Shown here in pieces: positions 52,808-63,012 of a stretch of DNA of 64,000 nt. The stretch is taken from the NCBI GenBank assembly GCA_963377175.1, contig CAUJNA010003783.1:251004-315003 (forward strand), in the 5' to 3' direction. Below the pieces are notes generated by a model. The model ran no database searches, was not told the origin of the DNA, and saw nothing but the letters and a program-made list of their open reading frames with translations. The translations under genes were made by a program, and so were the position numbers. Within the stretch, counting starts at the first letter, position 1. The number at the start of each line of letters is the position of its first letter. The DNA is from Effrenium voratum (lineage: Eukaryota > Sar > Dinophyceae > Suessiales > Symbiodiniaceae).

Positions 52808-53832
52808 ACCAGAACGTTTGAGCTGGGGAGTGCCTACAAATAAGTTGAACTTTTGAGTTGGGGAGTTTGGGAGTGCCTATAAATAGGTTGAACTTTTCAG
52901 TTGGGGAGTGCCTACAAATAAGTTGATGAACTTTTCAGTTGGGGAGTGCCTACAAATAAGTTGATGAACTTGCGAGTTGGGGAGTGCCTATACAAATAAG
53001 TTGATGAACTTTTCAGTTGGGGAGTGCCTGCAAGCAAGTTGATGCGCTTTTGAGTTGGAGAGTGCCTCCAACTAAGTTGATGAACGTTTGAGTTGGGGAG
53101 TGCCTACAAACAAGTTGATGAACTTGCGAGTTGGGGAGTGCCTACAAGCAAATTAAACGTTTGAGTTAAAGAATACCTACAATTAAGTTGATGAACTTGT
53201 GAGTTACGGAGTGCCTACAAGTAAATTAAACGTTTGAGTTAAAGAATACCTACAAATTAAGTTGACAAACTGTTCAGTTGGGGAGTGCTTACAAATAAGT
53301 TGATGAACTTTTCAGTTGGGGAGTGCCTACAAATAAGTTGATGAACTTGCGAGTTGGGGAGTGCCTATACAAATAAGTTGATGAACTTTTCAGTTGGGGA
53401 GTGCCTGCAAGCAAGTTGATGCGCTTTTGAGTTGGAGAGTGCCTCCAACTAAGTTGATGAACGTTTGAGTTGGGGAGTGCCTACAAACAAGTTGATGAAC
53501 TTGCGAGTTGGGGAGTGCCTACAAGCAAATTAAACGTTTGAGTTAAAGAATACCTACAATTAAGTTGATGAACTTGTGAGTTACGGAGTGCCTACAAGTA
53601 AATTAAACGTTTGAGTTAAAGAATACCTACAAATTAAGTTGACAAACTGTTCAGTTGGGGAGTGCTTACAAATAAGTTGATGAACTTGCGAGTTGGGGAG
53701 TGCCTACAAGTAAGTTGATGAACGTTTGAGTTGGGGAGTGCCTACAAACAAGTTGATGAACGTTTGAGTTGGGGAATGCCTACAAATAAGTTGATGAACA
53801 TGTGAGTTGGGGAGTGCCTACAAACAAGTTGA
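52808..53832 (+). repeat. Satellite of about 37-bp units with a 377-bp higher-order period
   Basis: About 27 copies of a GAGTTGGGGAGTGCCTACAA + ATAAGTTGATGAACTT unit. A variant block including the distinctive GTGCCTATACAAATAAG and AAGAATACCTACAA units appears twice, offset by 377 bp (52981 and 53358), so the array grew by block duplication. Non-coding. Confidence 0.92.
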
Positions 53833-54004
53833 TGCACTTTTTACGTGGGTCTGGACTGCCAGTGACCTGCCCCCTTTCCGCCAGTGACCTGCCCCCTTTC
53901 CTGGCCTCTTGCCTTTCAGGCGAAGGGACTGGCGACTGGCTCCAGTAGTATCGCCCTGCGCCCAGCAGGGGGTGACACGGAACAGTTGTCGCCGGGTAGC
54001 TTCA
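53833..54004. other. Host non-coding DNA
   Basis: Short direct repeat CAGTGACCTGCCCCCTTTCC at 53861 and 53883. No gene. Confidence 0.4.
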
Positions 54005-54105
54005 GGGTTGTTGGAGGGTTTTTGTGTTTGTTTGCTTCTCTTCATTTTTTTTTTTGGGGGGGGGGCAGAAAGCAGCCAGTTTGTTGCTACCATACCAAGT
54101 TGGAA
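54005..54105 (+). repeat. T-rich/G-run repeat, copy 2
   Basis: TTTGTGTTTGTTTGC, T and G runs, then TTGCTACCATACCAAG, as at 50790-50910. Confidence 0.55.
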
Positions 54106-54854
54106 AAGCATGTCTTGTTTTGAACAACTACTCTGTTCACCTTGGTTTTTGCGGTCCGAGGCGAGCCTTTGATCGGAGCCCCAGCTAAACGTGGAGCCCA
54201 ATTTTTGGTTTACTCTCAGGAACCCCTTTTCCGGGACCTCACCTGGGTGTGAGTGGACAATCAAGGAGAAGCATTTTGGGGCGCACCCAACGTGACACAT
54301 ACTCAAATGAATGGCTCCAAGATGTTCCAAGTTGGGACCCTACGAGGGGTTGGTCTTTGAAAAACACCTTTTCCGGCTGGGGGCGGACATGGCTGACCTG
54401 TGCGCGCCCGAGCGTGATGTATCACCTGTTTGGAGCACACGAGGTTGCCTTCTTATCTTGTGGGTGTCTTTTTGTTGGAGGGTATATACCCCGATTAGTG
54501 TGGTTTTAGAGGGGAGCCAAAATAAAATCAGCATTTTTGCGGGGTTCCCTCTCAACAATTGAAGCACTCATTTGAAGGGCGCAAGTGAGGAAAGTTCTGT
54601 TGGAAGGGTTGCCATTGCCGCACGGACCAAGTTGAGGGTTTCCACATGTCTAAACTAGGCGAGCCTCCAAAATGGTCGGTTCCTTTCGGTTTCCCCACAA
54701 GCAATCAATCGCAGGTTCCTTTGTGGAGTCCACGTCTTGAAAGGAGGAAGCCCGCTTGTCCCGCAGCCTTTCTCTTCTCTTCCTGTGGGACACAGTGAGG
54801 CAGGGACCGATTGCTTTCCGCTGCTTGGGAGTTGGAGCTTTGACTGTTTGTGGG
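54106..54854 (+). other. Host DNA with a very short coding-like island at 54376-54420
   Basis: The island reads GADMADLCAPERDV on the + strand with C/G third positions; too short to call. The rest is unrecognised. Confidence 0.25.
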
Positions 54855-55035
54855 CCCATCTTTCTTTTTCTCTCTCTCTCTTTCTCTCTCGCTCTCTCTC
54901 GCTTTTTCTCGCTCTCTCTCTCTCTCTACCTCTGTTTCTCTCTGTCTCTCTATATCATTCCCTCTCTCTTATTAGATATGTACCAACATACACACATAGA
55001 TATATACATACACATACATACATATAGATCTATCT
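54855..55035. repeat. CT microsatellite followed by ACAT/ATAC repeats
   Basis: About 105 bp of (CT)n with TTTCTC variants, then ACATACACATAGATATATAC-like sequence. Confidence 0.9.
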
Positions 55036-56437
55036 CCTCGTCTCTTTGTTTACTCCCGCTCTCTTTGGTTTGCAAGCTCGATTCTTTTGCTTGGGATGGG
55101 TGGGGAGCAGACTGTGCAGACAGGCAAAGTTGAGTCCATACAGCGTGTTCGTTTTGGGATTGTGAACGTGCTTGAAGCCGATGTGGTATTGTTGGCACCA
55201 CTGAATCCTGAAGTCGTCGACCCACGGCAATGCGGATGGAAGGGGCTGCCAAATCATGTGTCCATAGTAATGTTTGCTCCAAACAGGGACGACGATCTCT
55301 GACAGATTCCGCATTTTGTTGCCCCTGGTTAGTTTCAACCATGGCTTTGTTTGGTATCCAAAAAGGCCCCTTCCCTTGGTGGTGTTACCATCATTTGCAA
55401 AATCATACCCGCATGATGTTCGGTCGAGATTTTAGTAAGTCTACGGTCTTGGGCGGGGACATGGGACGAGCTCTCTATCTTTCCCATCTCAAGAGAGGAA
55501 CCCTTGAACCTCTTGAGGTGAGAAGCGGACTCGGGTTCGCGATCTGTGGGAAAGTGACCTGCGTGAAGGTGTGAATTTTACAAGAGGCGTGTTGGGCATC
55601 GGAATTTCCGGCAAACTCATGGCCACCAGCCAGTTGTCCAATATCAACATTTGTTGCCAGTTGGACAACTTGACGAGCGATTCCCACTGAAATGCGGGGA
55701 ACCACGAGCGATTAACGTGTTGGACTTGTTTGCATGTTTTTGTTTGGACAATCCGAAAGGACACCTCCAGAAAAGGTGCCTGATTTGGGGAAACACCTGC
55801 TTTGAATCATGGAAATGTAAGTCAGAGTGCTCTTATATTCCAATCGTCAGATCCTGAGACACAACTGCCTTCTCGTTGACAAGCCTGTTTCGTCTGTGCC
55901 ATTTGCAAGGCTTGGACAGGCGACTTGCCAACCGTTCCGAAAACGGCACTTTTGGCGAGAAACGTCTCCGAGCAGGCCAATAAGAATCTAATCGTCCAGG
56001 CATCGCGTTGCGCCGCCCGCCCCGAGCACCTTTGTCAAGGGTCCCTTGGTACCTGAGGATGTACTGTAAGGGACCAAGGGCTCGAGGTATATCCTCACAG
56101 TACCAAGGGCCTGGGTGTTGGTTCTCCTCTAGTCTTCCTATGGCTTCCTTTTCGTTTTTCTTTCCGCCGAATCCTCTCATTCAAAAATGGTTTGCACTCA
56201 TGAACGCCCAGCCTGGAACGCAAGGGGTCCCCAAAAGGAGATTCCTCCTACAATTCTGCACGGACGTTTTGGTGATGTGAATCTGCCGGACTGTTTGGGC
56301 TGTGGGTCAAACATAGGTACCCCATATTGAACCCTACATGAAACCATGGACAACATATCCTGGTGGTGACGAATCTTGACCCATACAAAGCTTTTTAACA
56401 TCTTTCACACTGTAAATAAGAGGTTCAACCACCTTGA
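55036..56437. other. Host non-coding DNA
   Basis: No gene recognised. 56035-56115 contains a local inverted repeat (CCCTTGGTACCTGAGGATGT / ATATCCTCACAGTACCAAGGG) around CTGTAAGGGACCAAGGGC. Confidence 0.4.
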
Positions 56438-56559
56438 CTAGGTCCCCCAGTAGTGCCCTTCTCTCCCCTTTTTTGGTTCAGGGTTCCTGAATTAAAAGAG
56501 TCTACAGAAAAAACAAAAAGTGGGCACTCTTCTTCTAACCGCTCTACTGGAGGATCTAG
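56438..56559 (+). repeat. MITE-like hairpin repeat, family C copy 1
   Basis: CTAGGTCCCCCAGTAGTGCC at one end, CTCTACTGGAGGATCTAG at the other. The interior shares GGGTTCCT...ACTACAGAAAAAA with 59787-59900. Confidence 0.75.
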
Positions 56560-56579
56560 TTGACACCTGGGGCTTGCCA

Positions 56580-56768
56580 TGTTTCCACTGGGCCAATGCC
56601 TCACGCCTCCGCACACCCCGCCGCCGGTGGCCCAGCGCCCGCTGGGCCCAGCGGTCGCGTCGCCAGGCGGAGCTCCAGATGTGCTCGAGCCAGTGGCCCA
56701 TCGGCTGCCCTGTGGAGGTCTTCAGCGAGCACTTCGGCTGGCGAACCGCGCAGGCGGGGATTTCCGAG
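56580..56768 (+). CDS. Candidate host exon 9
   Basis: GC-rich island; + frame ANASRLRTPRRRWPSARWAQ, then QAELQMCSSQWPIGCPVEVF and SEHFGWRTAQAG. The later half looks most protein-like. Other frames are also open because of high GC. Confidence 0.3.
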
Positions 56769-57769
56769 CTGAACAGTCTTTTTTGTCGCAGGTCATTCTT
56801 TTGAAGGTCACCCCTTTCATTCTCTTGTGGGGTTTTTTGAGCGCATCATTCTTTTGAAGGTTAGCCCTTTTGGCTTGTGGGGTTAATCTTTTGAGTGCAT
56901 CATTTTGTTTATGCCCCTTTTGGGGTTGGTTTAGAGGGGTTCCAAAGGGAAACCACCCGGTTTTTTGGGGGCGCCCCTATGTGAAGGCAAACCCTGTGTG
57001 TGCTTTGTGACAGGGTACCCTTTTGGCAGCTACTCCAATTCGGAAACCAAAAGGAGACCAGCCATTTTGGGATTAAATTCTAGACGAACCCAAATCCAAA
57101 GAGGGTGCACAACGCAGAGCTGAGCTATGAAAGAGAGAAGGATTGATTTCTCCTTCAAGCCACTTGTTTGCCAGGCTCCCCGTATTCAGAACAGTCAGCC
57201 ACCAAAAATGATTCCCTTGTTCCTATGGTCGCAGGCTAGGTAAATGAAGGTCACGCGGCCTTGTACATTGTACTCACAACTCCATGCGGGAGCGGTGTTT
57301 CTTTTTTCAAAGGCAGCAGCACCAGAAATGGGTCTGTCTTTCTTTGAGGGTACCCCCTTTGTGTTTTTTTTTTTTTGGGGGGGGGGCGGGTCCGCGAAAA
57401 AACACTCACACCCAAATGCTGCAGCCCAGTATGCAGGGTGAAGATGTGGCTGACTTCTGCGAAAACCTCAGGAACCTGTGATAAATCCGGAGTCTGCGCA
57501 CACGAACCGCCTGAAGGCCAAACATGCCGGGTTTCTCGATCCGAATTCTGGTGCGTTTTGAAGGGGTGAGGGTCCAGTAGAACCCGAAATCTTTGTTCAT
57601 CGCTCCAAAGAGGCTCTGTTGACTTTCCGAAATGAAAGCATCCCAACCAGATCTTGCTTTTGAGGGCCCCAAGAAACACCAGCAAAGTCATGGGCCAAGA
57701 AAGGTCCAGGCAACCCCCCGGAATTTCGAGTCTTTGAGTCTTCGAGTGTGTCTGACGTGATGTCTTTTT
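56769..57769. other. Host non-coding DNA
   Basis: No gene recognised. Local direct repeat (CATTCTTTTGAAGGT at 56793 and 56845), T/G runs at 57364-57388. Confidence 0.35.
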
Positions 57770-57860
57770 GGAGGTGATGGAGCAGGAGGGGCAGGACCGC
57801 ATCTGTGTGGAGTTTATGTCCCCACAAGGCTACTGCTGCCGCTGGGAGATCTGAAGTTTG
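57770..57860 (+). CDS. Candidate host exon 10
   Basis: The + frame reads VMEQEGQDRICVEFMSPQGY then CCRWEI, with clear C/G third-position bias and three cysteines. Confidence 0.35.
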
Positions 57861-58969
57861 TTTTTTTTTGGCGAGTGAGACAGCGGGGGAATCGGAGGGT
57901 GGAGGAAAAACTCGCCCCCCCAATTTGGCGCGGCGGAGCGGTGGAGGTCGTTAATTTGTTTTCCCCCCCTTTTTTTTTGGGCAAGGGTCTTCGAGTGACG
58001 GAAAGGGTGTCCATGTTGTTTCTTTGGCAACTGGGCTTCTGAGAGCGTGGTTCGGCAACTCAGCAAAGGAGTGTGTCTGTTGTTTCGTTGATTCTAAGTG
58101 GCAGGAGTAGCAAAGGTTGCTGCCAGCAAATGGTTCTTGAACATGTTACTAAGCAACTCAGGTGTTCGACAGGTGACATTTATCTCATGAAAAGCAGAGG
58201 TACAAACCAGCTTGGTTGTCCAAAGCGAATGGATCTTTCTCAGCTTTTGGGTTTCCCTTTGGAATATGTTTCGGCCAGGTCCCAAGTGAGTGTCCGGCCA
58301 AGGCACTAAGTTGATCTCAGTCCACCCGGCTTGCAAGTCTCCCTAAGGACTTCACCTTGCTGGGGGGTTTAGAACCCAAGCCAACCACTTACCTTGGCCG
58401 GACATGGAAGCAGCGCGCGGTGGGATATGCCTTTCGCACAGGGATCGGCGCCTGCGGCCGATCGGCCCCGCAGCTGCGGATCGATTGTCGTCTCGCGACG
58501 CGTAGCACCGTCCCCCCCCTTTTTCTCCAAACAGACGAGCATCTTTCGCGTAAGGCCGTCGAATTGGGACGGTTTCAACATTTGACCTATGGTTTCGCCG
58601 AGTTTTGTTTTCTCCTAATCTCGGCCGTTTCGACATTGCAGTAAGCGTGCACTCTTGAACCGAAACCAAGGACTGACTTTGACTCAATGGCAGCCCTGTC
58701 GGATCCCTTGCGGGACACGCATGATGGTCTCGTCAGTTAGTACCGCCGCGCAACCCCTTTGTAGTGTTTCAGGCCCTGACAGTAGGTGGATTCCACCGAT
58801 AAAAATCAAGTTGGCTTACAGTCATTTTTTCAGCGGACCGGGATTTTTCCCAAAGGACGCCTACGTTGATCGCGCAATGTTTCCCTCTTTTACCTCACTT
58901 GTCGGATCGGTTGCCCAAATGATCGGAGTATAGGAAAAGGACATCGACTTGTTCAACAGGTTCGCCTGC
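57861..58969. other. Host non-coding DNA
   Basis: No gene recognised; overlapping frames on both strands. Confidence 0.35.
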
Positions 58970-59062
58970 CTAGAGTCTCCATGACCCCTAGAAAAAGGGG
59001 TCATGACCCCTTAATTTAGGGTAATGCCCAACCATTTTTAAAGGGTGGAGGCGGCTCCAGGC
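58970..59062 (+). repeat. MITE-like hairpin repeat, family A copy 7
   Basis: CCTAGAGTCTCCATGACCCC through GAAAAAGGGGTCATGACCCC to GGTGGAGGCGGCTCCAGGC. The core is nearly identical to the 3026 copy. Confidence 0.75.
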
Positions 59063-59786
59063 GACTGAGCCTAGCAACTTGGGCTGGGGCGACCAATTCT
59101 TCAGTGGCAGATATGTCCTCCCTTTTGCTCGGTGAAAACCCAGCGATTCGTCCGGTTCCTTTGGTTTTTTCAAGGGATTTTAGGGTTCAGTGGGTGTCCA
59201 TTTGCCCCAGTTAGACTGGTGGCAGATCGGAGGGCAGCCCAGGCTCAGTTTGGCTTCCCAAAAGTGGCCGCGTTGGGCGGGTGAATCTGTGCGGATGTGA
59301 GCGTGTCCAAATCGGTGTACCCTAAGAAGGTTGGTTTCCTTTTGGGTTCCCTTTACACCCACCCCAAACAGGATATCAAGAAGAGGTAGTTGCAGCCATA
59401 TTATCCTTGGTGAACTATCATGGTTTTTCTTGGGTTCCCGTTTAAACCAAGGTGAAAAGGCTACGTACCCTCAACCCACTTGCCCAAAGTGAATCGACTT
59501 TTAACTGTTCGGTTTCCCTGGTTTGGTCCGTTTTAAATCGGAGAGCCAAAAGGTTAACCTATTGCTGGGTGCTGAAATGAATCCAAACCACCAGTCCAAA
59601 CCAGCAATGGGCAACTTGAAAGGCCCAAATGGTGCCGCCGATTAAAAAGCAACAACAACATGTACCCAAATCAGAACGAAGAAATAACATCCCACAGAAG
59701 AAACACAGAAACACACATGTACCCACAAAAACAAAAGCAACAGCCAACATGTTCCCACAAAGACAAAGAAGAAACAACCAACACAT
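59063..59786. other. Host non-coding DNA
   Basis: No gene recognised; AAACACACATGTACCCACAA-like A/C-rich repeats at 59650-59785. Confidence 0.35.
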
Positions 59787-59900
59787 CTAGGTCCCCCAGT
59801 AGTGCCCTTTTACCCTTTTGTGGGGAAGGGTTCCCCTACTAAAATAGACTACAGAAAAAAAATGGTACCCGTATTCAAATCTCTCTACTGGAGGACCTAG
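59787..59900 (+). repeat. MITE-like hairpin repeat, family C copy 2
   Basis: CTAGGTCCCCCAGTAGTGCC ... CTCTCTACTGGAGGACCTAG, near-perfect inverted ends of about 15 bp. Confidence 0.78.
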
Positions 59901-60320
59901 ACATGCACCCGAACAAAGCAACACGCAAACACATCCAAGTAGGGGTGGTGGTCGAGCGGGAGCCAAGGCCGGAAGCGCGTCGCGCCGCAGACCCTGCGGC
60001 ATTTGGACGACCTAGAGCTCCAACCGGACGAGACGGAGCTTCTGGCATTTTTTTCTCCGCGGGGGCAGCGCCGTGTGGTGGGTGTTTCTCCAAAAATATG
60101 GGTTTCGCCTTCAGCTACGTAGGGGGTGACTTGAATACTGGTAGAAGAATGGGGCTCCAGAATTTGTGGGTCCTCCAGGCGCCATTTCTGGGGGTTGGGC
60201 TTCCTGACTGTTTCCCTACTAAAAAGGCTCACCTAGTTGGATCCACCCAGCCGCTGCAAGTTGTTCGACTCTTAGCAGGAGATGGAAGGGACAACCCCAG
60301 GGAAGTGGTTTAAACTTTGC
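59901..60320. other. Host DNA, possible small exon near 59975-60050
   Basis: A GC-rich patch (about 59945-60070) resembles other islands, but no single frame stands out. Otherwise nothing recognised. Confidence 0.25.
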
Positions 60321-60420
60321 TTACCTCTTAAAAACACAACCTTTCAACTTTCTGGGTAACATGGGCTATATGTCTGCAAAATATTAACTTCCCCAGGGCT
60401 TGGAGTTTTAAGGGGTAAGT
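60321..60420 (+). repeat. MITE-like hairpin repeat, family F copy 1
   Basis: CTTACCTCTTAAAAACACAA ... GGAGTTTTAAGGGGTAAG; inverted ends. Shares CTTTCTGGGTAACATGGGCT with 62908-63012. Confidence 0.75.
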
Positions 60421-60697
60421 TTGTGGTTTCCCATTACCCAAAGCCTCAAAGACCGGCACAGCATTAGGTCCCTTTGATTGGTAGAGATTGGTGTCCCTCC
60501 AGCAGCCGATTTCTGCTTGGTGGGATCGGAAAGTCGGAAGGAGCGGAGCCTGGCCTCCTGAAATGGCGTGAAGAACTCACCGACCACAGTTTCGTTGGCA
60601 GATCTTTTTCAGGAAGGGTGCAATTACCCTCCAAGAGATGAGCGTTGCACCCATAGGCTGTTTTTCAGGGTGCCCAACATTTTGGGCCTGGTTTAAT
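60421..60697. other. Host non-coding DNA
   Basis: Nothing recognised. Confidence 0.35.
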
Positions 60698-61366
60698 GTT
60701 GACCCCATGTTAATCAACCTCAGTTTATGAATAGCAGGGTGCCTCTCCCTGGTGACATCTGGGGAATCAGACCGCTTTTAGAGAGGAACACACCCTCAAA
60801 AAAACAAAACAAGAACGGGGTATAGTGGGGAATCAGACCACTTTTAGAGAGGAACACACCCACAACAAAAACAAAACAAGAATGGGGTATAGTGGGGAAT
60901 CAGACCGCTTTTAGAGAGGAACACACCCTCAACAAAAACAAAACAAGAATGGGGTATAGTGGGGAATCAGACCACTTTTAGAGAGGAACACACCCACAAC
61001 AAAAACAAAACAAGAATGGGGTATAGTGGGGAATCAGACCACTTTTAGAGAGGAACACACCCACACAAAAGCAAAACAAGAATGGGGTATAGTGGGGAAT
61101 CAGACCACTTTTAGAGAGGAACACACCCACAAAAAAAACAAAACAAGAATGGGGTATAGTGGGGAATCAGACCACTTTTAGAGAGGAACACACCCTCAAA
61201 AAAAACAAAACAAGAATGGGGTATAGTGGGGAATCAGACTACTTTTAGAGAGGAACACACCCTCAAAAAACACAAAACAAGAATGGGGTATAGTGGGGAA
61301 TCAGACCACTTTTAGAGAGGAACACCTCCTATGCATACTCTGGGGTTGATGAATCTTGGGTCAACA
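60698..61366 (+). repeat. Family D repeat with its core amplified into a satellite of about 66-bp units
   Basis: The outer ends GTTGACCCCATGTTAATCAA and TTGATGAATCTTGGGTCAAC are inverted like those of 31817-31960. Between them are nine tandem copies of a GGGGAATCAGACCACTTTTA-GAGAGGAACACACCC unit (60763-61325), the single core segment of the family. Units differ in A-run and CCACAAC/CTCAAA variants. Confidence 0.85.
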
Positions 61367-61501
61367 TTAACTTTGGTGCATGTTGCTCGGATGTTGGGAT
61401 TTTAACCTTTTGCCAACTAATGGGTTTTCCGTATTAATCCACTCAAAGTTATTCACTTTTAGCAGGGGAGCAGAAAGCAACCGAGTTAACATGGAACTTC
61501 A
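61367..61501. other. Host non-coding DNA
   Basis: Nothing recognised. Confidence 0.3.
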
Positions 61502-61622
61502 AGAACCATCCTTAGAGGAAACTGCTTTTGGGTAATTATGTGCCAATATAGGGGACCCTGCAAATTGGTGCCTTTCCTTTTCTGCCCCCTTTACAACCCA
61601 CACAAAACGAAATGTGCCGAGC
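61502..61622. repeat. Dispersed repeat, family G copy 2
   Basis: Near-identical direct copy of 8915-9037 (a few substitutions in 120 bp). Confidence 0.75.
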
Positions 61623-61654
61623 TAAGAGGAAACCAAAACGGACGGACATTTTTG

Positions 61655-61722
61655 TCCAGAGCCTAGGACCCCGAGCTCTTCTTCGACGACTGCCTGAAGA
61701 TGGTGCGAGGCGGGCGTTTCGG
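61655..61722 (+). CDS. Candidate host exon 11
   Basis: The + frame reads DPELFFDDCLKMVRGGRF with C/G third positions. Short; borders not resolved. Confidence 0.3.
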
Positions 61723-62499
61723 AGCCCGGAGTCGTTTGGGCTTTGGGCTTTAGCCCCAATTGGTGGCTTGGATCAGTGGTTTGGGCAGAAAGGATTTACA
61801 CAGTAAGTTAAATCAGGGAACCCCTAGTTGGTGGTTTGAACCCTGGATCTTGTAGAGGCTAAACGGGAAACCAGCCCCGCACCACGCCACCCTTTTCGGT
61901 TTATGTATTCCGACTGTCGGCCAAGGGGATTTTTCCCCTTTGGCTCTGGGCCAGGTTTCCGGCGGGGTTCCAAAAGATTCCTATTCTTAACTTGCTTGTT
62001 TACTGTAATCAGGCTACGGTTGGGTTCCAAAGGAAGCCAAGCGCGTATCAAGTGTGCGGGGTCCCCTACGTTGAATGTTTGACCAGTGTTTCAGGTCCCC
62101 TATTTTGACAAAGAACAAGAATAAGATGAATCGTTTAAGTTGAAAACTTGCCTAAGGGAAGCGGTCAAGTGACGGGGATGAGAATCTCATAAGGATGGTA
62201 CCACAGGGAACGTTTGCAATTTAGCCCCTTACATTGTCCTGCTTTTTAATTGCCTGGGTTCTCCATGTGGCTATGGGTCAAAACCCCGTACCGCAGTGAG
62301 CATCCCAATCCCCACTAAAATAGACTAGCATGGGTGGTGCGCCTACCCCAAAATGGGATCCCATTGGTGTTGGCCCACGGCCATGTGGGTGTGTCCTTTT
62401 TTGGGGTTGGTTGAAACATGGCCAGGCTTACCTCCAAACCTCCACCCCCCCTCCACCCCCGTGCTCCCAACAAAAATCCGCCCCAACTCCCACTCGACG
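61723..62499. other. Host non-coding DNA
   Basis: No gene recognised. Confidence 0.35.
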
Positions 62500-62504
62500 G
62501 CAGG

Positions 62505-62637
62505 CACTCAGGAGCCTCCGGCGCCCCGACTCGTGAACTGCACCTGCGTGCGGTGCGGCAACACGAAGGCCACCAAGGAGGACTGCAACACGAGTCGTCA
62601 GGCCGTGGTGGTCAACACCAATGGGATCCCATCATGG
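62505..62637 (+). CDS. Candidate host exon 12, cysteine-rich
   Basis: The + frame reads QEPPAPRLVNCTCVRCGNTK then ATKEDCNTSRQAVVVNTN. The CTCVRCG cluster and strong codon bias support a cysteine-rich extracellular or zinc-binding protein. It is preceded by AG (GGCACTCAG), a possible acceptor. Confidence 0.4.
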
Positions 62638-62907
62638 GGGTAGGTGAATTCACCACCCAGTTTAGGCAAAACTATTTTAGTGGGGAGAACCCAAGCTTTC
62701 AACTTAGCCACAATTCATCTTGTGCTTGTTATGTGGCTGTGGGTCAACACCAATGGAATTACCCGGGTTCAACTCCCAGTACACGAATGGTGGACTGGGG
62801 GCGTTACGAATGGTGGACTGCAGGCCTTTCAAACCCGGCCCAAAAAAACGGATGGCATGCCTGGGGACCCAATGTAGATGACAATCCTTTGGCAAACCAT
62901 GGCGGGT
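62638..62907. other. Host non-coding DNA
   Basis: Nothing recognised; GAATGGTGGACTG direct repeat at 62786 and 62808. Confidence 0.35.
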
Positions 62908-63012
62908 ATACTTACCTCTTAAAAGCACAACTTTTCAACTTTCTGGGTAACATGGGCTATATGTCTGAAAAAGATGAAAACTTCTCCAGGGCTTGGAGTT
63001 TTAAGGGGTAAG
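62908..63012 (+). repeat. MITE-like hairpin repeat, family F copy 2
   Basis: ACTTACCTCTTAAAAGCACA ... TTTTAAGGGGTAAGT; 15-bp inverted ends. Confidence 0.78.
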
